Translations under genes and position numbers: made by a program
Assembly: GCA_947561395.2 (NCBI GenBank)
Contig: OX387185.1
Location: 41,364,602-41,428,601, forward strand
DNA length: 64,000 nucleotides
From: Buxus sempervirens
Lineage: Eukaryota > Streptophyta > Magnoliopsida > Buxales > Buxaceae
Reading direction: 5' to 3'
Notes under the pieces: generated by a model
Seen by the model: only the letters and a program-made list of their open reading frames with translations
What the model was told of the DNA's origin: nothing
The model's database searches: none
Shown: positions 20,036 through 32,988 of the stretch, in pieces
Layout of the letters: every line of letters begins with the position of its first letter
Position numbering within the stretch: the stretch's first letter is position 1

Positions 20036-23000
20036 GGTTCTCACTTCTCATTGGTTTTCCTCTCTTTGTTTTTTACCATACCCAGTGAATATGTCAAAAA
20101 ATCTACCCTTAACTTTGTTAACAATGAATATTATCTCATCATTGGACCATTGCATTCATCTGAATAGTAGAATTTTTTTTCACTTTCTTACATAGGCTTC
20201 TCATGACTTCATTAAAGATACATTGAGTGGTCAGCATAACTTATTTCTTATGTGTAGTAACATATCTTGTAATCTCCCTGCTTTCCTCTTTAATAATTGG
20301 AAAGAAGAATACTATATCCCTACATTTCTTGTATTGTTATTTGCATTATTGGTTTTGGATTTACTAGAAAACGTTGCCTTCAAATGCTTCCAAAGCTCTT
20401 GGCCCTACATTCCCTTATAAGCTTTGATGCTTTTAAAGTGTAACATGGGCCACAATGGGAGAAAAAAAAAATCATATTTACTGTGTAATATGTGTCACCT
20501 ACTTGCAAAATGAGATGTAACTGTCTTTGCAATATAAAAGGTTTGGATCTACCTGCCTGTCTTTTCTCAAAAAGAACTTATTACAGTTTCTAAACAAATC
20601 ACCTGAAAGTGAAATATGGTCAGATGTCTACATTGAAGCATAGAGTGTTAAATATTTAACATTGAGTGGAACCCACCTTAAACACATATTAGCATACTTG
20701 CGTGGTTTCTAAACAATTGATTTATAAGCATCTTCCAGAAAATTTCTCATTCTGGGAGTTGTCATGTGTGGTTTGTGTGTGTGGGGGGGGGGGAGGGGAC
20801 CGGCATCCCTTGCATGCCGGTCTTGTATAAAATATTGTGCTTAGGACTCTAGATATTCCAGTTGTAATATCTTATATATGTGCCGATGGGAGAGGAAAAC
20901 ACTATCATTTTCAAAGATATGGTTTCTTTCTTATAAAATTGTTTTTGAAGGTTTAGATCTTAAAACACCATGTTAAACAAGTAGTTTATGTTTATGATGT
21001 ACTAATATTTTATGATCCAGATTCCCAAAATTCTATAAACTTCTGTCTGTGCAACACCGATTACTGTGACAGTTGGCATGGGCTATTTATATATTGTATT
21101 TTTTTTAATGTGCCTTTAAGAGGAATAAGAATAGTCCAGTCCAACTTGTAGAAAATGTTAATCATTGTCCTGCAAGATCCTGTGCTTGCATATCCTTGAA
21201 GATGCATATAACAAAATTACTGTCCTTAAACACTCTTTATGATTGTTATTAACCTGAGATTGAGTATGTGGGTTCCAAAAAAAAGGAAAATCTTGTAGAT
21301 CCACCATGGATGTTTCTTCATTAGTTTATTTTAACCAAGAAAATGATGGTGGTGGAGATTGAATGTTTTGCAGGGGATCGTTATCATCTCACCCATCTAA
21401 ACTTCTAGTGTGATAATAGATAATTTTTGCTTCAAATAAGTTTTGAGTCTGAACATGCTAGTTAATGAGTATTTTTTTTTAATGATGATTCTATTGAATT
21501 ATCAAACCCCTAAACTTTCTAAACTCTGTATATGTTGCTCTTACAGATGCATTTCTCGGGGTGAACATTGGAACTGACCTATCTGACATGCCGAACCCAA
21601 CTCAAGTGGTGGCTCTACTTAAGGCACAGCAGGTCCATCATGTCCGGCTCTATGATGCTGACCGCGCCATGCTCCAGGCGCTTGCTAACACAGGCATCCG
21701 TGTAACTGTCTCTGTACCCAATGATCAATTGCTTGGTATAGGGCAGTCTAATGCCACTGCTGCCAACTGGGTGGCTCACAATGTTGTGGCTCATGTTCCT
21801 GCCACCAACATCACAGCCATTGCTGTTGGTTCAGAGGTACTGACTACCCTTACCAATGCTGCACCTGTCCTTGTATCTGCCCTCAAGTTCATCTACTCTG
21901 CTCTGGTGGCGTCCAACCTTGACAATCAGATCAAAGTTTCTACACCACATTCAACCTCCATCATACTTGATTCATTCCCACCCTCACAAGCCTTCTTCAA
22001 CCGCTCATGGGAACCGGTATTGGTTCCCATGTTCAAGTTCTTGCAGTCAACGGGATCATATCTCATGCTTAATGTGTATCCTTACTATGACTACATGCAA
22101 TCAAATGGTGTTATCCAACTGGACTATGCACTCTTCCGCCCACTGCCCCCAAACAAGGAAGCTGTTGATGCTAACACACTTCTTCACTACACCAATGTCT
22201 TTGATGCTATGGTGGATGCTGCTTACTTCGCCATGGCGTATCTAAACTTCACCAACATCCCCATTGTAGTGACTGAATCTGGTTGGCCATCAAAAGGTGA
22301 TGAAAAGGAGCCGGATGCCACTGTGGATAATGCAAACACATACAATAGCAACTTGATCCGGCATGTGCTGAACAATACTGGAACGCCCAAGCACCCTGGA
22401 ATTGCAGTTAGCACTTACATCTATGAGCTCTATAACGAGGATATGAGACCTGGATCAGTTTCAGAGAAGAACTGGGGCTTGTTTGACGCAAACGGGGTGC
22501 CTGTTTACATCTTACACTTGACAGGTTCCGGAGCATTGTTGGCAAATGACACTACAAACCAGACCTATTGTGTGGCAAGGGATGGTGCTGACCTTAAGAT
22601 GCTGCAGGCTGCATTGGATTGGGCTTGTGGACCGGGAAAAGTTGATTGTTCGCCTTTGTTGCAGGGGGAATCATGCTATGAACCAGACAACATTGCTGCT
22701 CATGCAACCTATGCTTTCGATGCATATTATCACAAGATGGGCATGGCTTCTGGAACATGCTACTTCAATGGTGTTGCTACAGTCACAACAACTAACCCAA
22801 GTGAGTGATCTGCTGGCACAACTTTCTGTGATGTACAATGATACATGCTTATAATTGTGCAAAATATGTTTTAAATAGGTGTTATTCTTCTCCGTATCTT
22901 CACAAGTTTTTTAACTTAATGCAGGTCATGGCCCATGTATCTTTCCAGGAAGGTATGGATTTCAAACTGTTAACATTTACTTATCTAGTCAAAATATTCT

Positions 23001-23867
23001 AGTATTTGAATTTGGATTTTCAAATACCCCAAATCTTCAAACATCATACCTCACACCACCATACGGATAGAGATCAATTGAAGTAAGAGGCCGTTTGGTA
23101 ACATTTTTTTTTCTAAAGAAAACCAAAAACATTTCAGATCATTTTTGTATTTTTTTTGGAAACAAGTGAAGAAAAAGACCAGTTTGGTAACATTTAGATA
23201 AAATCAATTATGATTTTAAAAATCAGTAAAAGTGCGTTTGGTAAAGTCTAATAACCATGATTTAAAAACAGTTTGTGATTATAGTAGTTGGTGATAGCTA
23301 TGGTTGTTATAATAGTAGTGATATTAACATTAGCTGTGGTGATGATGATGATAATGGGTGTAGTGCTGATAGTGATGTTGGTGGAGGTAATGGAGAAGGT
23401 GGTGGTGACTGTAGTGATGGTGGTAGTTGGACATTAATGACTTAAGTAATCAAAACAAGAAATTACGAACATACCATAAAAATTAGAAAACGATTCTCTG
23501 TTTCTAAAAGCTGAAATTTTCAACATTTTTTTTTAATTTTAAAGAAAATTAGTTGAAAATTTTTAAATTGTAAAAAAAAAAAAGGAGAACAATTTTGTAA
23601 ACGTTAACACACAGCCTCTTACTTTTGACCCTTTGGGTTTTAAATACATAAGCTGCATGTGAACAATGTACTTATATTCTAACATTTGTGATTGCTTTGT
23701 ATAAATGTAGTGATGGCAAGAATGGCACATTGATAAATGGAACACTATTGGCCCCATCTTCAAATTCTACAATCTCTGCCTCCCTTTCACCCCATTTCCA
23801 TGGTGGCACTGCATTAACAGCTCCTCTTTTCATGGGAGTACTGCTTTGGAGTGCAGTATTCTTGTAG
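19383..23867 (+). CDS. Glucan endo-1,3-beta-glucosidase (GH17 + X8/CBM43, GPI-anchored)
   Basis: Four exons give 500 residues: 19383-19446, 21547-22800, 22925-22952 and 23711-23867, all with GT-AG junctions and matching phases. Residues 1-21 form a signal peptide (MALLLLLHLWLLAVSAATAVQ). The GH17 barrel runs about 22-345, with the catalytic acid/base Glu118 in AVGSEVL and nucleophile Glu265 in VVTESGWPS. The X8/CBM43 domain (about 362-450) has its cysteines at TYC, WAC, VDC, ESC, GTC and GPC, and includes the tiny 28-nt exon. A Ser/Thr-rich linker and the hydrophobic tail APLFMGVLLWSAVFL predict a GPI anchor. The product resembles the Arabidopsis E13 class (At2g01630/At1g66250). It should hydrolyse beta-1,3-glucan (callose) in the wall or at plasmodesmata. 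Reading through at 22801 would stop after PSE and lose the anchor. Intron 1 (2.1 kb) holds GA/GGGA repeats. It looks functional. Confidence 0.95.
19930..20036 (+). repeat. GGGA/GA microsatellite in intron 1 of the GH17 gene
   Basis: A G-run (12-13 bases) is followed by GGGA repeats, then GAGAGA repeats. Open frames across it on both strands are low-complexity artefacts. A second G-run lies at about 20780-20796. Confidence 0.9.
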
Positions 23868-24189
23868 GGAACCCTTCTTGGTATCTTCCATTACTCTTTA
23901 ATGCATTTATCTCCTTCATTACTTTCCTGAAGGGATGATGGGTAGGGGGAAGCATTTCCCATCCATTGGAAAGCACATCCCATTTTGTTCCTCAGATATA
24001 CCAGAAAGGGAAGCGTAGCTGGCTGTTAAAGTTTGTATAACCCAGTAGTTTTAAGGAGAGTTTTTTAGAGTACAAGAGAAACCAACCAGATTACTTGAGA
24101 TTGTTGTAAGTTTTGTAACTAGATTAGAAGACAAAGGCCTCATGCTCCAGTTATTTGCTATTATTCTTTTATTTATCCACTTTAAAAGC

Positions 24190-24907
24190 TTGTTTTTTCT
24201 TCTTGCTGTTTAGTCTTTCTCATTGTACTCCAGCTTTTGATTCCTGGTTTGCACAGCTGCTGTAATCTTAGGAGAAGAAGTGGCAATCAAATAAGCTATG
24301 TGTTAATGGTTGATTACAAAGAGATCACAAAGATGCTAATAATACTTGTTGCTAATCACTTGGTTTGGAACAAATTTTCGCTTTTCGATTATTTTAAAAG
24401 GTCATGAAAAGGACTATATAATCCAGTGTAAGTCCCATACAAAGTGGAACTTTGGAAGGGTTGGAATGCAAATACATCTAAACTTTTATGTTTTATATGA
24501 TGTTGTTAAACTCTGATTCGAACCCAAACTCCCATGCTGGCAATTCAAGGATTTTACAATTAATCACACTAGGGGAATGTAGCAAATTTGAAAGGGAATT
24601 GAGAGCGTATTAAATTATTACGCAGTTATTTATTGATATATCTATCTAATACAAATACAAATGGATGTATGTGTTAATTTGATAAAAAATTGGAGGGCGT
24701 TTTAGGCAAATTCTAAATGGCATATGATTTCCATCGATTATAATGTTGATGTCATGTTGATGTCGGGTGTCAAATATAAATAAATAAATAAAAGATGTGG
24801 GGTGACAAAACTATAAAATGGGGATTATTTGTCAGCTAAAAAGAAAACCCCCTCTTTGCTTTATAATAGTAATAGATGATTACATTAAGTGCTAAACCAA
24901 AAAGGTG
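24190..24907. other. Downstream of GH17 gene; no gene seen
   Basis: The GH17 3' UTR probably ends near 24100-24190. The rest is AT-rich with short simple repeats (for example AAAT repeats near 24775-24790). No coding sequence is supported. Confidence 0.4.
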
Positions 24908-24915
24908 TTTGATAC

Positions 24916-25050
24916 GAGCGTTCATCCTCTGCAGCGCATGCTGCGTACACCCCTTCACATTCAGTGGGGGGGCCCACCATACATTTGGAGGGCCCCACAC
25001 GATCATGAGAGGGGCTGTCTACAGCATGCGCTGTAGACGATGCCCATTCG
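24916..25050. mobile_element. 135-bp MITE with 7-8 bp target duplication
   Basis: The ends are imperfect inverted repeats: CGAGCGTTCATC...TGCAGCGCATGCTG at the left against ...CAGCATGCGCTGTAGACGATGCCCATTCG at the right. The flanks are TTTGATAC at 24908-24915 and 25051-25058; if the C belongs to the terminal repeat, the duplication is 7 bp. An 8-bp duplication would fit a hAT-derived MITE. It is GC-rich against the AT-rich background. Confidence 0.75.
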
Positions 25051-25599
25051 TTTGATACTGGCTTAGTTTTAGTAGATTGGTATGAAGCCTCTATTTACTG
25101 GGCAATTTATTGGGGGAATAAGCAGATAATATTTTGGATGAAAGAGATCCAATTCCTAAAGTTAGCCCATAGTTTCTTACCTATAATAAGCACGTAATTC
25201 CTTAAAAAGTAACTTTTTAAGATAATTCTTAAAATAACTTAATGTGGAGGGCTAATCTTTTAAGAAAACATAATGTACTACAAATGAGGTACCATCTTTT
25301 CTTGAAATAAATGATCTGAGCCGTGCGTAAGACTCTATATGAACAGTTTATCTTATCAAACTAAAAACACTTCAATTAAAAATGAAATTCTATGTCATTT
25401 ACCAAAAAAAATTTTTTTTTTTGAAATTCTTTGTCATTGTCATGGTCAAGTTGATTTGTTTGACTACTAAGATTAAACCCAAAATCCAGATTCACAAAAT
25501 TTAACCAAGTGTAAAGCTAGAAATTTTCTTTTGGGGGCCTACATGTTTTAATTTTTTTTAGATAGCAAATGTCTGTATAAAGTTCCAAAGGAAAAAGAA

Positions 25600-26140
25600 A
25601 AAAGATATTTACAGTTTACCTTCTTAAGGTTTTAGACAATTCCACCTTTCCCTTAAAGTTTTTGAAATAACAGTTTAGTATATTGAGGTTTGTTGTATGC
25701 AACAATCTTTCCCTTCTAAAGGTTTGACAATTTTGCTCCTCATGTTTGATAATTTAAAATTAAATATTAACATAACATTATCATGTTTTGATAATTTAAA
25801 ATTAAATATTAACATAACATTACTTTTAATAAGTTAGTTCAATGTTTACAACATTGGTTCAAATAAAAATAAAAATAAAAAAGCCCAGGCTCTATCCACA
25901 TTTGCGTTTAGGGTATTTTTGATACTCAAGGACTAAATAAAACTTTTTTTAAATTCTATGTAAATAAAAGTGGTCAATTTATCAATTAATATTTTTTTCA
26001 GCTATGATTTAACAGTCAAAAGTCTAAAGGAAAGATTATTACGAATAGAAAACCTCAAGATAATAAACTAGTATTTTAGATTTTGTACGGAAATGTTGGA
26101 TTCTTGAAAACCCTAAGGGCTAAACTGTAAATATCCCAAA
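25600..26140. mobile_element. Decayed inverted-repeat DNA element
   Basis: GATATTTACAGTTTACC with a TTAAGGTTTT block (25600-25635) is mirrored by AAAACCCTAAGGG, then CTAAACTGTAAATATC, at 26108-26138. The interior includes a 40-bp word tandemly doubled (about 25744-25823). The end style resembles the MULE ends at 2519. No clear target duplication was found. Confidence 0.5.
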
Positions 26141-29035
26141 AAGGGAATTAGGAGGCCATGGCCACCCCTCCCCCAACTCCGCCACTGAGCCTAGCAATAA
26201 CATAGAGTTTTGATTAACCTGGCAAGTTTTAAATTATTTCAAATGATTAAACAAAGCCATAACGCCTTGAATCAAAGAAACACAAAAGTTTTCGTAAATT
26301 TTAATGCACTCAGCATTTGATTTGAGAAACAGTCGGAATCTTGATTTGTTCTGATTACACATTAATTTAGGTGTTCTCATTGCGGGTTGAGATTTAGACG
26401 AAAGCCCTAAATTTTCGATAATCTTTAATGCAATTGCTTTCCTATTCCAGGTCACCTGTTGATCCCTTTCTGGCTTTTGCGTTGATTTGTGCTCGTTCGT
26501 TTGATAGGCGAAATGCAATGAGAGGATGGATGATGCTACTAACGAGCGTTACAGTCCTCCACCAGAATTTCAAGAGGATACCAGGGATGGATCCTCTTGT
26601 CGACATTTCGTTGGCAAATTCTACTGAAATTTGGCTCATTCAATACCCAATTAATCAAGTAGTTGTCCATGTGCTTGGTTCTGTGGTTATTGCAGCCGCC
26701 TAATTCTGACAGGCAGGAGGTATGGCTCTAGCTCCATCATGATGGACGATTGGGCAGTTTCTAGGGTTCATCTGGTAATCAAAAATCTGTCATCTATTGA
26801 GGACGGATTTTGGTCTTTGATTTTTTTTCCTTGTCAATATAATAATTTAATCATGTGAATATTTTTTATTTACAATGCATATGTGAGTAATTTAGGAGAG
26901 CAATTACTTGGGGATGTTTGTCACACCGCTACTGTTCTCAACTTGATGTTATTTGTTCTTTCAGGAAAGGCATACAACTTTGCAGCTCAAGAGCCAGATG
27001 CAGCTGTTTTTCTATCTTCAGTGATCAGAGTCAACAATTGGTAATGCATTAATATATGGTGTTTTAGAATGATTGTCCTGTGTTAGGTAATTCATTTGCA
27101 AACAATTTTCATCTTTATTTCTTTGTGCAGGGTGTGTGTGTGTGCACTTTCATTGGGGAAATATCTTTTGCAATGCTTGTTTAGGGCTTCTCTTCCATTT
27201 TTATATAGGGTGAAATGCATAGGAAGCATGGAAAGGCTATTACTACTTACAGGAGTTTCAGGATAGGTTAATTATGAACGGCGAGGTGAACGCACAACTG
27301 TAGTTTGGAGTGGGGACTGGAGAGGTACACAATTCAGTTAGAAACTGAAAACCATCATCTGGAATTTGACATAGCATAAAAGCGTTGATGTTGGAGTTGA
27401 AGGATCAAAATAAAGATAGAAGGCCAGAATTTAGAACAGCACTCCATCTATTTGGAGTAATGCACAGTTGAACCAGATAACAACCACTGAAAAAGTGTAG
27501 TTGTTGTAAACTTGCTTACTGAGAAAAAATAGATGTGTTTGATTCATGCGATGGGTTGTCTGGGGACCCATAAAGCTTAGAGTCCGGCCTGGGCTTAGCT
27601 TTCATGAGGTGAGCTTGAGCTTAGTAATTGGCTGATTTGCTGAGCCCAAGTTTGATTAAAGATCATTTCCCTCATAGACTGATCCAAGTTAGTTAGGCTT
27701 CAGTTGTAAGAAAGCTCAGCTACTTTGAAACAGGACAATTTCGCATCTTATATTATCAATAAAATGGTGCGTGTGTGAGCCTTTTTATTGTCATGGCATT
27801 GGGTTCTGTTACTTTGTACATTGAAGCATCTGCTCAATGCTACTCTGTCGCTTACCACAGCATATCTCAGGCAAAGAGTGACCATAGCATACATAGATTA
27901 GAAAGCTGGCTATGTGGGAAAGGTCAGTTCGACATTAGAAGCCTTGAGTACTTATCTGGCAATTCAAGTGAATCCAATCGAATGAGCTGACAATCAGTTG
28001 AATTTGCAGTCTTCTTCTTACCAATCCAGAGTTCCAACTAACTTTATTCCATGGTGATGAATAAATTCTATGGTTTGCTTTATTCTAGTCTGATGAATAA
28101 AATCCATGTGTTGCTTTCATTCTATTGATCCTTCTGTATTCCTTTTCTTCTTCCTTTTTTCTTTTTTTTCAAATTATGCTTGCACTTGGAATTTTTTTTT
28201 GTTAATCTATGAAGCAACTGTGGAGGTGTTCCCATCATTTCAGGCTCGACTCGGGGATGCGTGAGTGCGTGGGTGTGCCAGCATCTGTGTCGATGCAAGG
28301 AGTCGGAAACTTTTGATCTTGACGCCAATCGCACGCAGAATCAGACGTGTTGCGGTTCGGATACGACCTAGCCGCCTGTGGATTTGGAGACTTTTGATCC
28401 GGCGATTGCTGAGAGGATTGGGGTTTGTCGTCCAAGGTTCTTCCCCCAATTTTATAGCAATACAGACGATGGCCACGTTGGTGGTAGCCGTTTGATATAG
28501 AATCTGCAGAAATTAAGGGCCGTGTGGGGTGACGGCCTTTTCAAGGATAGATGGTGATGAGAATCAAGAAAAGGTAAAAAGAAAACCAATAAGATCTCGG
28601 TACTTGCCGCCTGTTTCCCTATAGCCGTGATCGAAGTATAGAGAGAAGAGATCGGGGGCCACCTTGAAGATTATTTGTTTCAGGGTGCACATAGTGATTG
28701 CCCTTAGACTTGGTTGAAGGAGTAAGTGAGATTGTACTTAACCCTGATCGGAGTAGGGCGTATCTTCTTAGCTTTGTCCAGGAGGAGTAAGGGGATCTCC
28801 ATGTATTATTGCGATATGAAGCAACAGAAGGATATGCTACTTCATGCTATGAGGATAGCATGAGAGTAGGGTGGTCTGAGGAGACCGAATAGAGGGTCTG
28901 AAGAGACAGGAATAACTAATTGTAGTTGTGTTGTATTTTGATCGAGGGATCATTTTCCTTTGTCTGCAAGTCCCTTTTTATAAGCTATTTTGCTTGATCA
29001 CAAAGTCTCCCAACGACCCACTGTTAGGAAGTTGA

Positions 29036-30553
29036 ATCTCACATTATACAAACACTCTACGTTTTTAGAAAGTGGGGGACCTCACTTTCCATGTTTTTCT
29101 TTAGAGAGTCCTTATCTTGTGGACTTTTTCCCAACCTCCTACGTAATGGTGGGTTTTTTAATGGACCCCACTTCCCTAAATTGAAGGATATTTGCAACTA
29201 CACAGGATTTTATCCCGTTGGACTACGGCGGGTGTAAACATTGTCATCCTACTTTCTCATTACGTCGTTGCAGTAAGACGTGATGAGAAAGTGTACACTT
29301 GTCATGAGGACCAGCCATATTAGGCTAAGATGGGTCCCACTTGATCCATAGGTGGTAGGACAAAAATCGACCAAAAGATATACTTGACCGTAAAACAATT
29401 GTGGCCGTGTGAATTGGCCAAAGGTTTCTTGTTTTAGATTAAAAAAAATGGTCGAATGATAAACCATGGCCGCTTTTTTAATTTAAAAATTGGTCATGTT
29501 TTTTACCATACTTTAAATTATCAGTCGGTTATGCTTATGACCATTTTTTCCATTTAAAATTGGTCATGCTTATGACCAAACTTTAAATTATCGGCCGATC
29601 CTGCTTTTTCCAATTTAAAAAGTTAGTCATATTTGTGACCAAACTTTAAATTCATAGGGTTGATCAAACGTCCAGCAATTGTTCATTAAACCCAATAAAA
29701 TAGTACATGCCATGATAACTCCTTTAATGGCAAGACGATAATTTTTCATCAAACCCAATAAAATATTATCTGCCATGATAACTCCTTTAATGGTAAACAG
29801 AAGTAATCATTCACTATTGTTGACCAAAACATTTTTTTAAAAAAAAAAAAAAGGTGGCAAGGTAGCCGAGACACCTTTTATTTGTGGAATTGGTCGAAAT
29901 CTTTCCACCGTTTCCATCTTATACGGTGGTTTGTTGATACGAGAACGCTTATAGTTTTCATCTTCGCTGGGATTTGTTCCCAAGAGAACAAAAGAAGTCG
30001 GTCAAACTATGACCTTTTTTTAGATTTGACCATGATAAATCATGGCCAAATGATTACCAAAATTTCGGCAATGACTTATCATGCCCGAATGGCTATTATA
30101 ATGAGAATTTCGGCCATGGAAAGTCATGGCCAAATGGCTATTAAAAAAAAAAATCATGGCCACATGGCCATGAGTGTGGAAATTTGGACCATCATTAATT
30201 ATGACCGAAAAAACATGAATATTAACTTTTAAAAATTACGGCTGAATGGCCATAAAGTGTATTAAATATTCATGGCCAAAATAGCCATGAATGCCTCTTT
30301 TGTCATGATGGCCAAATGACCATGAAATCGTTTTGGCTGGTCATGAATTGTTTTAGATATTCATGACCGAGTCCTCACCACCGGTTTATGTGGCTGAAAC
30401 TTTATGTGTGGAATCGGCAAAAAATATTTGCCACTGTGCCCTCGGAGGTTTTGGCAACAAAGCGAAACCGGGCATAAATGTATATACCGATCCAATATGT
30501 TACCGATGCATTCGGAATCGGTTTAAAGCATTTGCCAATTTTAGGGTCCCATC
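29036..30553 (+). repeat. Left arm of 1.5-kb inverted repeat
   Basis: Pairs with about 31449-32988. The shared order, reversed, is: LTR end, GTGTAAACATTG, fields of TGGTCATG/CATGACCA words, CATGGCCA words, then CCGATTCCGAATGCATCGG-like sequence near 30500 and 31480. The spacer of about 0.9 kb is an LTR piece. Confidence 0.75.
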
Positions 30554-31448
30554 GGGTGTGCCAAAAAGATGTTCCCATCATTTCCGGCTCGGCTCCTAGA
30601 TGCGTGAGTGCATGGGCGTGCTAGCATCTGTGCCGGTGCAAGGAGTCGAAAATTTTTGACCCCAGCACCGTTCGTACGCAAAACCAGATGGATTGCGGTT
30701 CGGATACGACTCAGCCGCCTGTGGATTTGGAGACTTCTAATCTGACAATTGCTAAGAGGATTGGGGTTTGTCATCCAGGGTTCTTCCTCCAATTTTATGG
30801 CAACACAGACGACAGCCACGTTGGTTGTGGCCGTTTGATGTAGAATCTGTAGAAATTGAGGGCCGTGTGGGGTGACGGCCGTTTCAAGGATGGATGGTGA
30901 TGAAAATCAAGAAAAGGTAAAAAGAAAACCAATAAGATCTCGATACCTGCTGCCTGTTTCCCTATAGCCGTGATCGGAGTATAAAGAGAAGAGATTGAGA
31001 GTCGCCTTGAAGGTTACTAGTTTTGAGATGCACATAGTGACTGCCCTTAGCCTTGGTTGAAGGAGTAAGCGAGATCGTACCTAGCTGTGATCGAAGCAGA
31101 ACGTATTTTCTTAGCCTTGTCCAGAAGGAGTAAGGGGGATCTCCACGTGTTGTTGCGACAGGAGGCAACAGGAGGATAGGCTACTTCATGCTATGAGGAT
31201 AACATGAGAGTAGGGTGGTCTGAGGAGACCGGATAGAAGGTTTGAGGAGACTGGAATAGCTAATTGTGGTTGTGTTGCGTGTTGATCGAGGGATCATTTT
31301 CCCTTGTTTGCATGTCCCTTTTTATAAGCTATTTTGCTTGATCACAAAGTCTCCCAACATCCCACTGTTAGGCAGTTGGTCATGCTTATGACCGCTTTTT
31401 CCATTTAAAAATTGGTCATGCTTAGGACTAAACTTTAAATTATCGGCT

Positions 31449-32988
31449 GGTGAGACCCTAAAATTAGCAAATGCTTTAGACCGATTCCGAATGCATCGGT
31501 AACATATTGGATCGGTATATATATTTATGCCCGGTTTCTCAAAAGTTTTGTTTTGCTTTGTTTGCCAAAACCCCTGGGGGGCACGGTGGCAAATATTTTT
31601 TACCAATTCCACACATAAAGTTTTGGCCACATAAGCCAGTGGTGAGGACTCGGTCATGAATATCTAAAACAAATCATGACCGGTCAAAACGATTTCATGG
31701 CCATTTGGCCATTATGACAAAGGAGGCATTCATGATTATTTTGGCCATGAATATTTAATACACTTTATGGCCATTCGGTCGTAATTCCTAGAAGTTAACA
31801 TTTATGTTTTTTCGGCCATGATTAATGATGGCCTAAATTTCGACACTCATGGTCATGTGGCCATGATTTTATTTTATTTTAATAGCCATTCGGCCATGAA
31901 TTTCCATGGCTGAAATTCCCATTATAATAGCGATTCGGCCATGATAAGTCATGGCTGAAATTTTGGTAATCATTTTTGGCCATGATTTATCATGGTTAAA
32001 TCTCAAAAAAGGTCATAGTTTGACCGACTTCTTTTGTTTTCTTGGGAATTTCGGTGGGAAGACAAAAACTCCAAGCGTCCTTGTATTGACAAACCACTGT
32101 AGAAGACAGAAACGGTGGAAAGATTTTAGCCGATTCCACAAATAAAAGGTGTCTCGGCCACCTTTTTAAAAAAAAGAAAAAAAATGTTTTGGTCAACAAT
32201 AGTGAATGATTATTTCTGTTTACCATTAAAGGATTTATCATGGCAGGTAATATTTTATTGGGTTTGATGAAAAATTGTTGTCTTGCTATTAAATGAGTTA
32301 TCATGGCATGTACTATTTTATTGGGTTTGATGAACAATTGCCAGATATTTGATCAACCCCATGAATTTAAAGTTTGGTTACAAATATGATCAATTTTTAA
32401 ATTGGAAAAAAGCAGTCATAAACATGACCAGCCTATAATTTAAAGTTTGGTCATAAGCATGACCAATTTTTAAATGGAAAAAGCAGTCATAAGCATGACC
32501 GACTGATAATTTAAAGTATGGTCACAAACATGACCAATTTTTAAATTGAAAAAAGCGGTCATAGTTTATCATTCGACCACTTTTTTTAATCTAAAACAAG
32601 AAACCTTTGGCCGATTCACATGGCCACAATTGTTTTACGGTCAAGTATATCTTTTAGCCGATTTTTGTCCTACCACCTATGGATCAAGTGGGACCCATCT
32701 TAGCCTAATATGGTTGGTCCTCATGATAAGTGTACACTTTCTCATCACGTCTTACTACAGCGACGTAATGAGAAAGTAGGGGGCAATGTTTACATTCGCC
32801 GTAGTCCGACGGGATAGAATCTTATGTGGTTGCAAATATCCCTCAATTTAGGGAAGTGGGGTCCGTTAAGAAACCTACCATTACGTAGAAGGTTGGGAAA
32901 AAATCAACAAGATAAGGACTCTCTAAAGAAAAACATGGGAAGTGGGGTCCCCCACTTTCTAAAAACGTGGAGTGTTTGTATAATGTGG
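31449..32988 (-). repeat. Right arm of 1.5-kb inverted repeat
   Basis: Inverted copy of about 29036-30553, see that entry. Small indels and substitutions separate the arms, so the duplication is not brand new. Confidence 0.75.

Noticed and set aside
19779..20088. Open frames rich in Ser/Leu/Pro or Arg/Glu/Gly on both strands
   Set aside because: They are translations of a GGGA/GA microsatellite inside intron 1 of the GH17 gene.
28094..28340. Open frames with Arg/Thr/His-rich sequence near the start of the family B LTR
   Set aside because: They are shadows of LTR sequence and recur, mutated, at every LTR copy.
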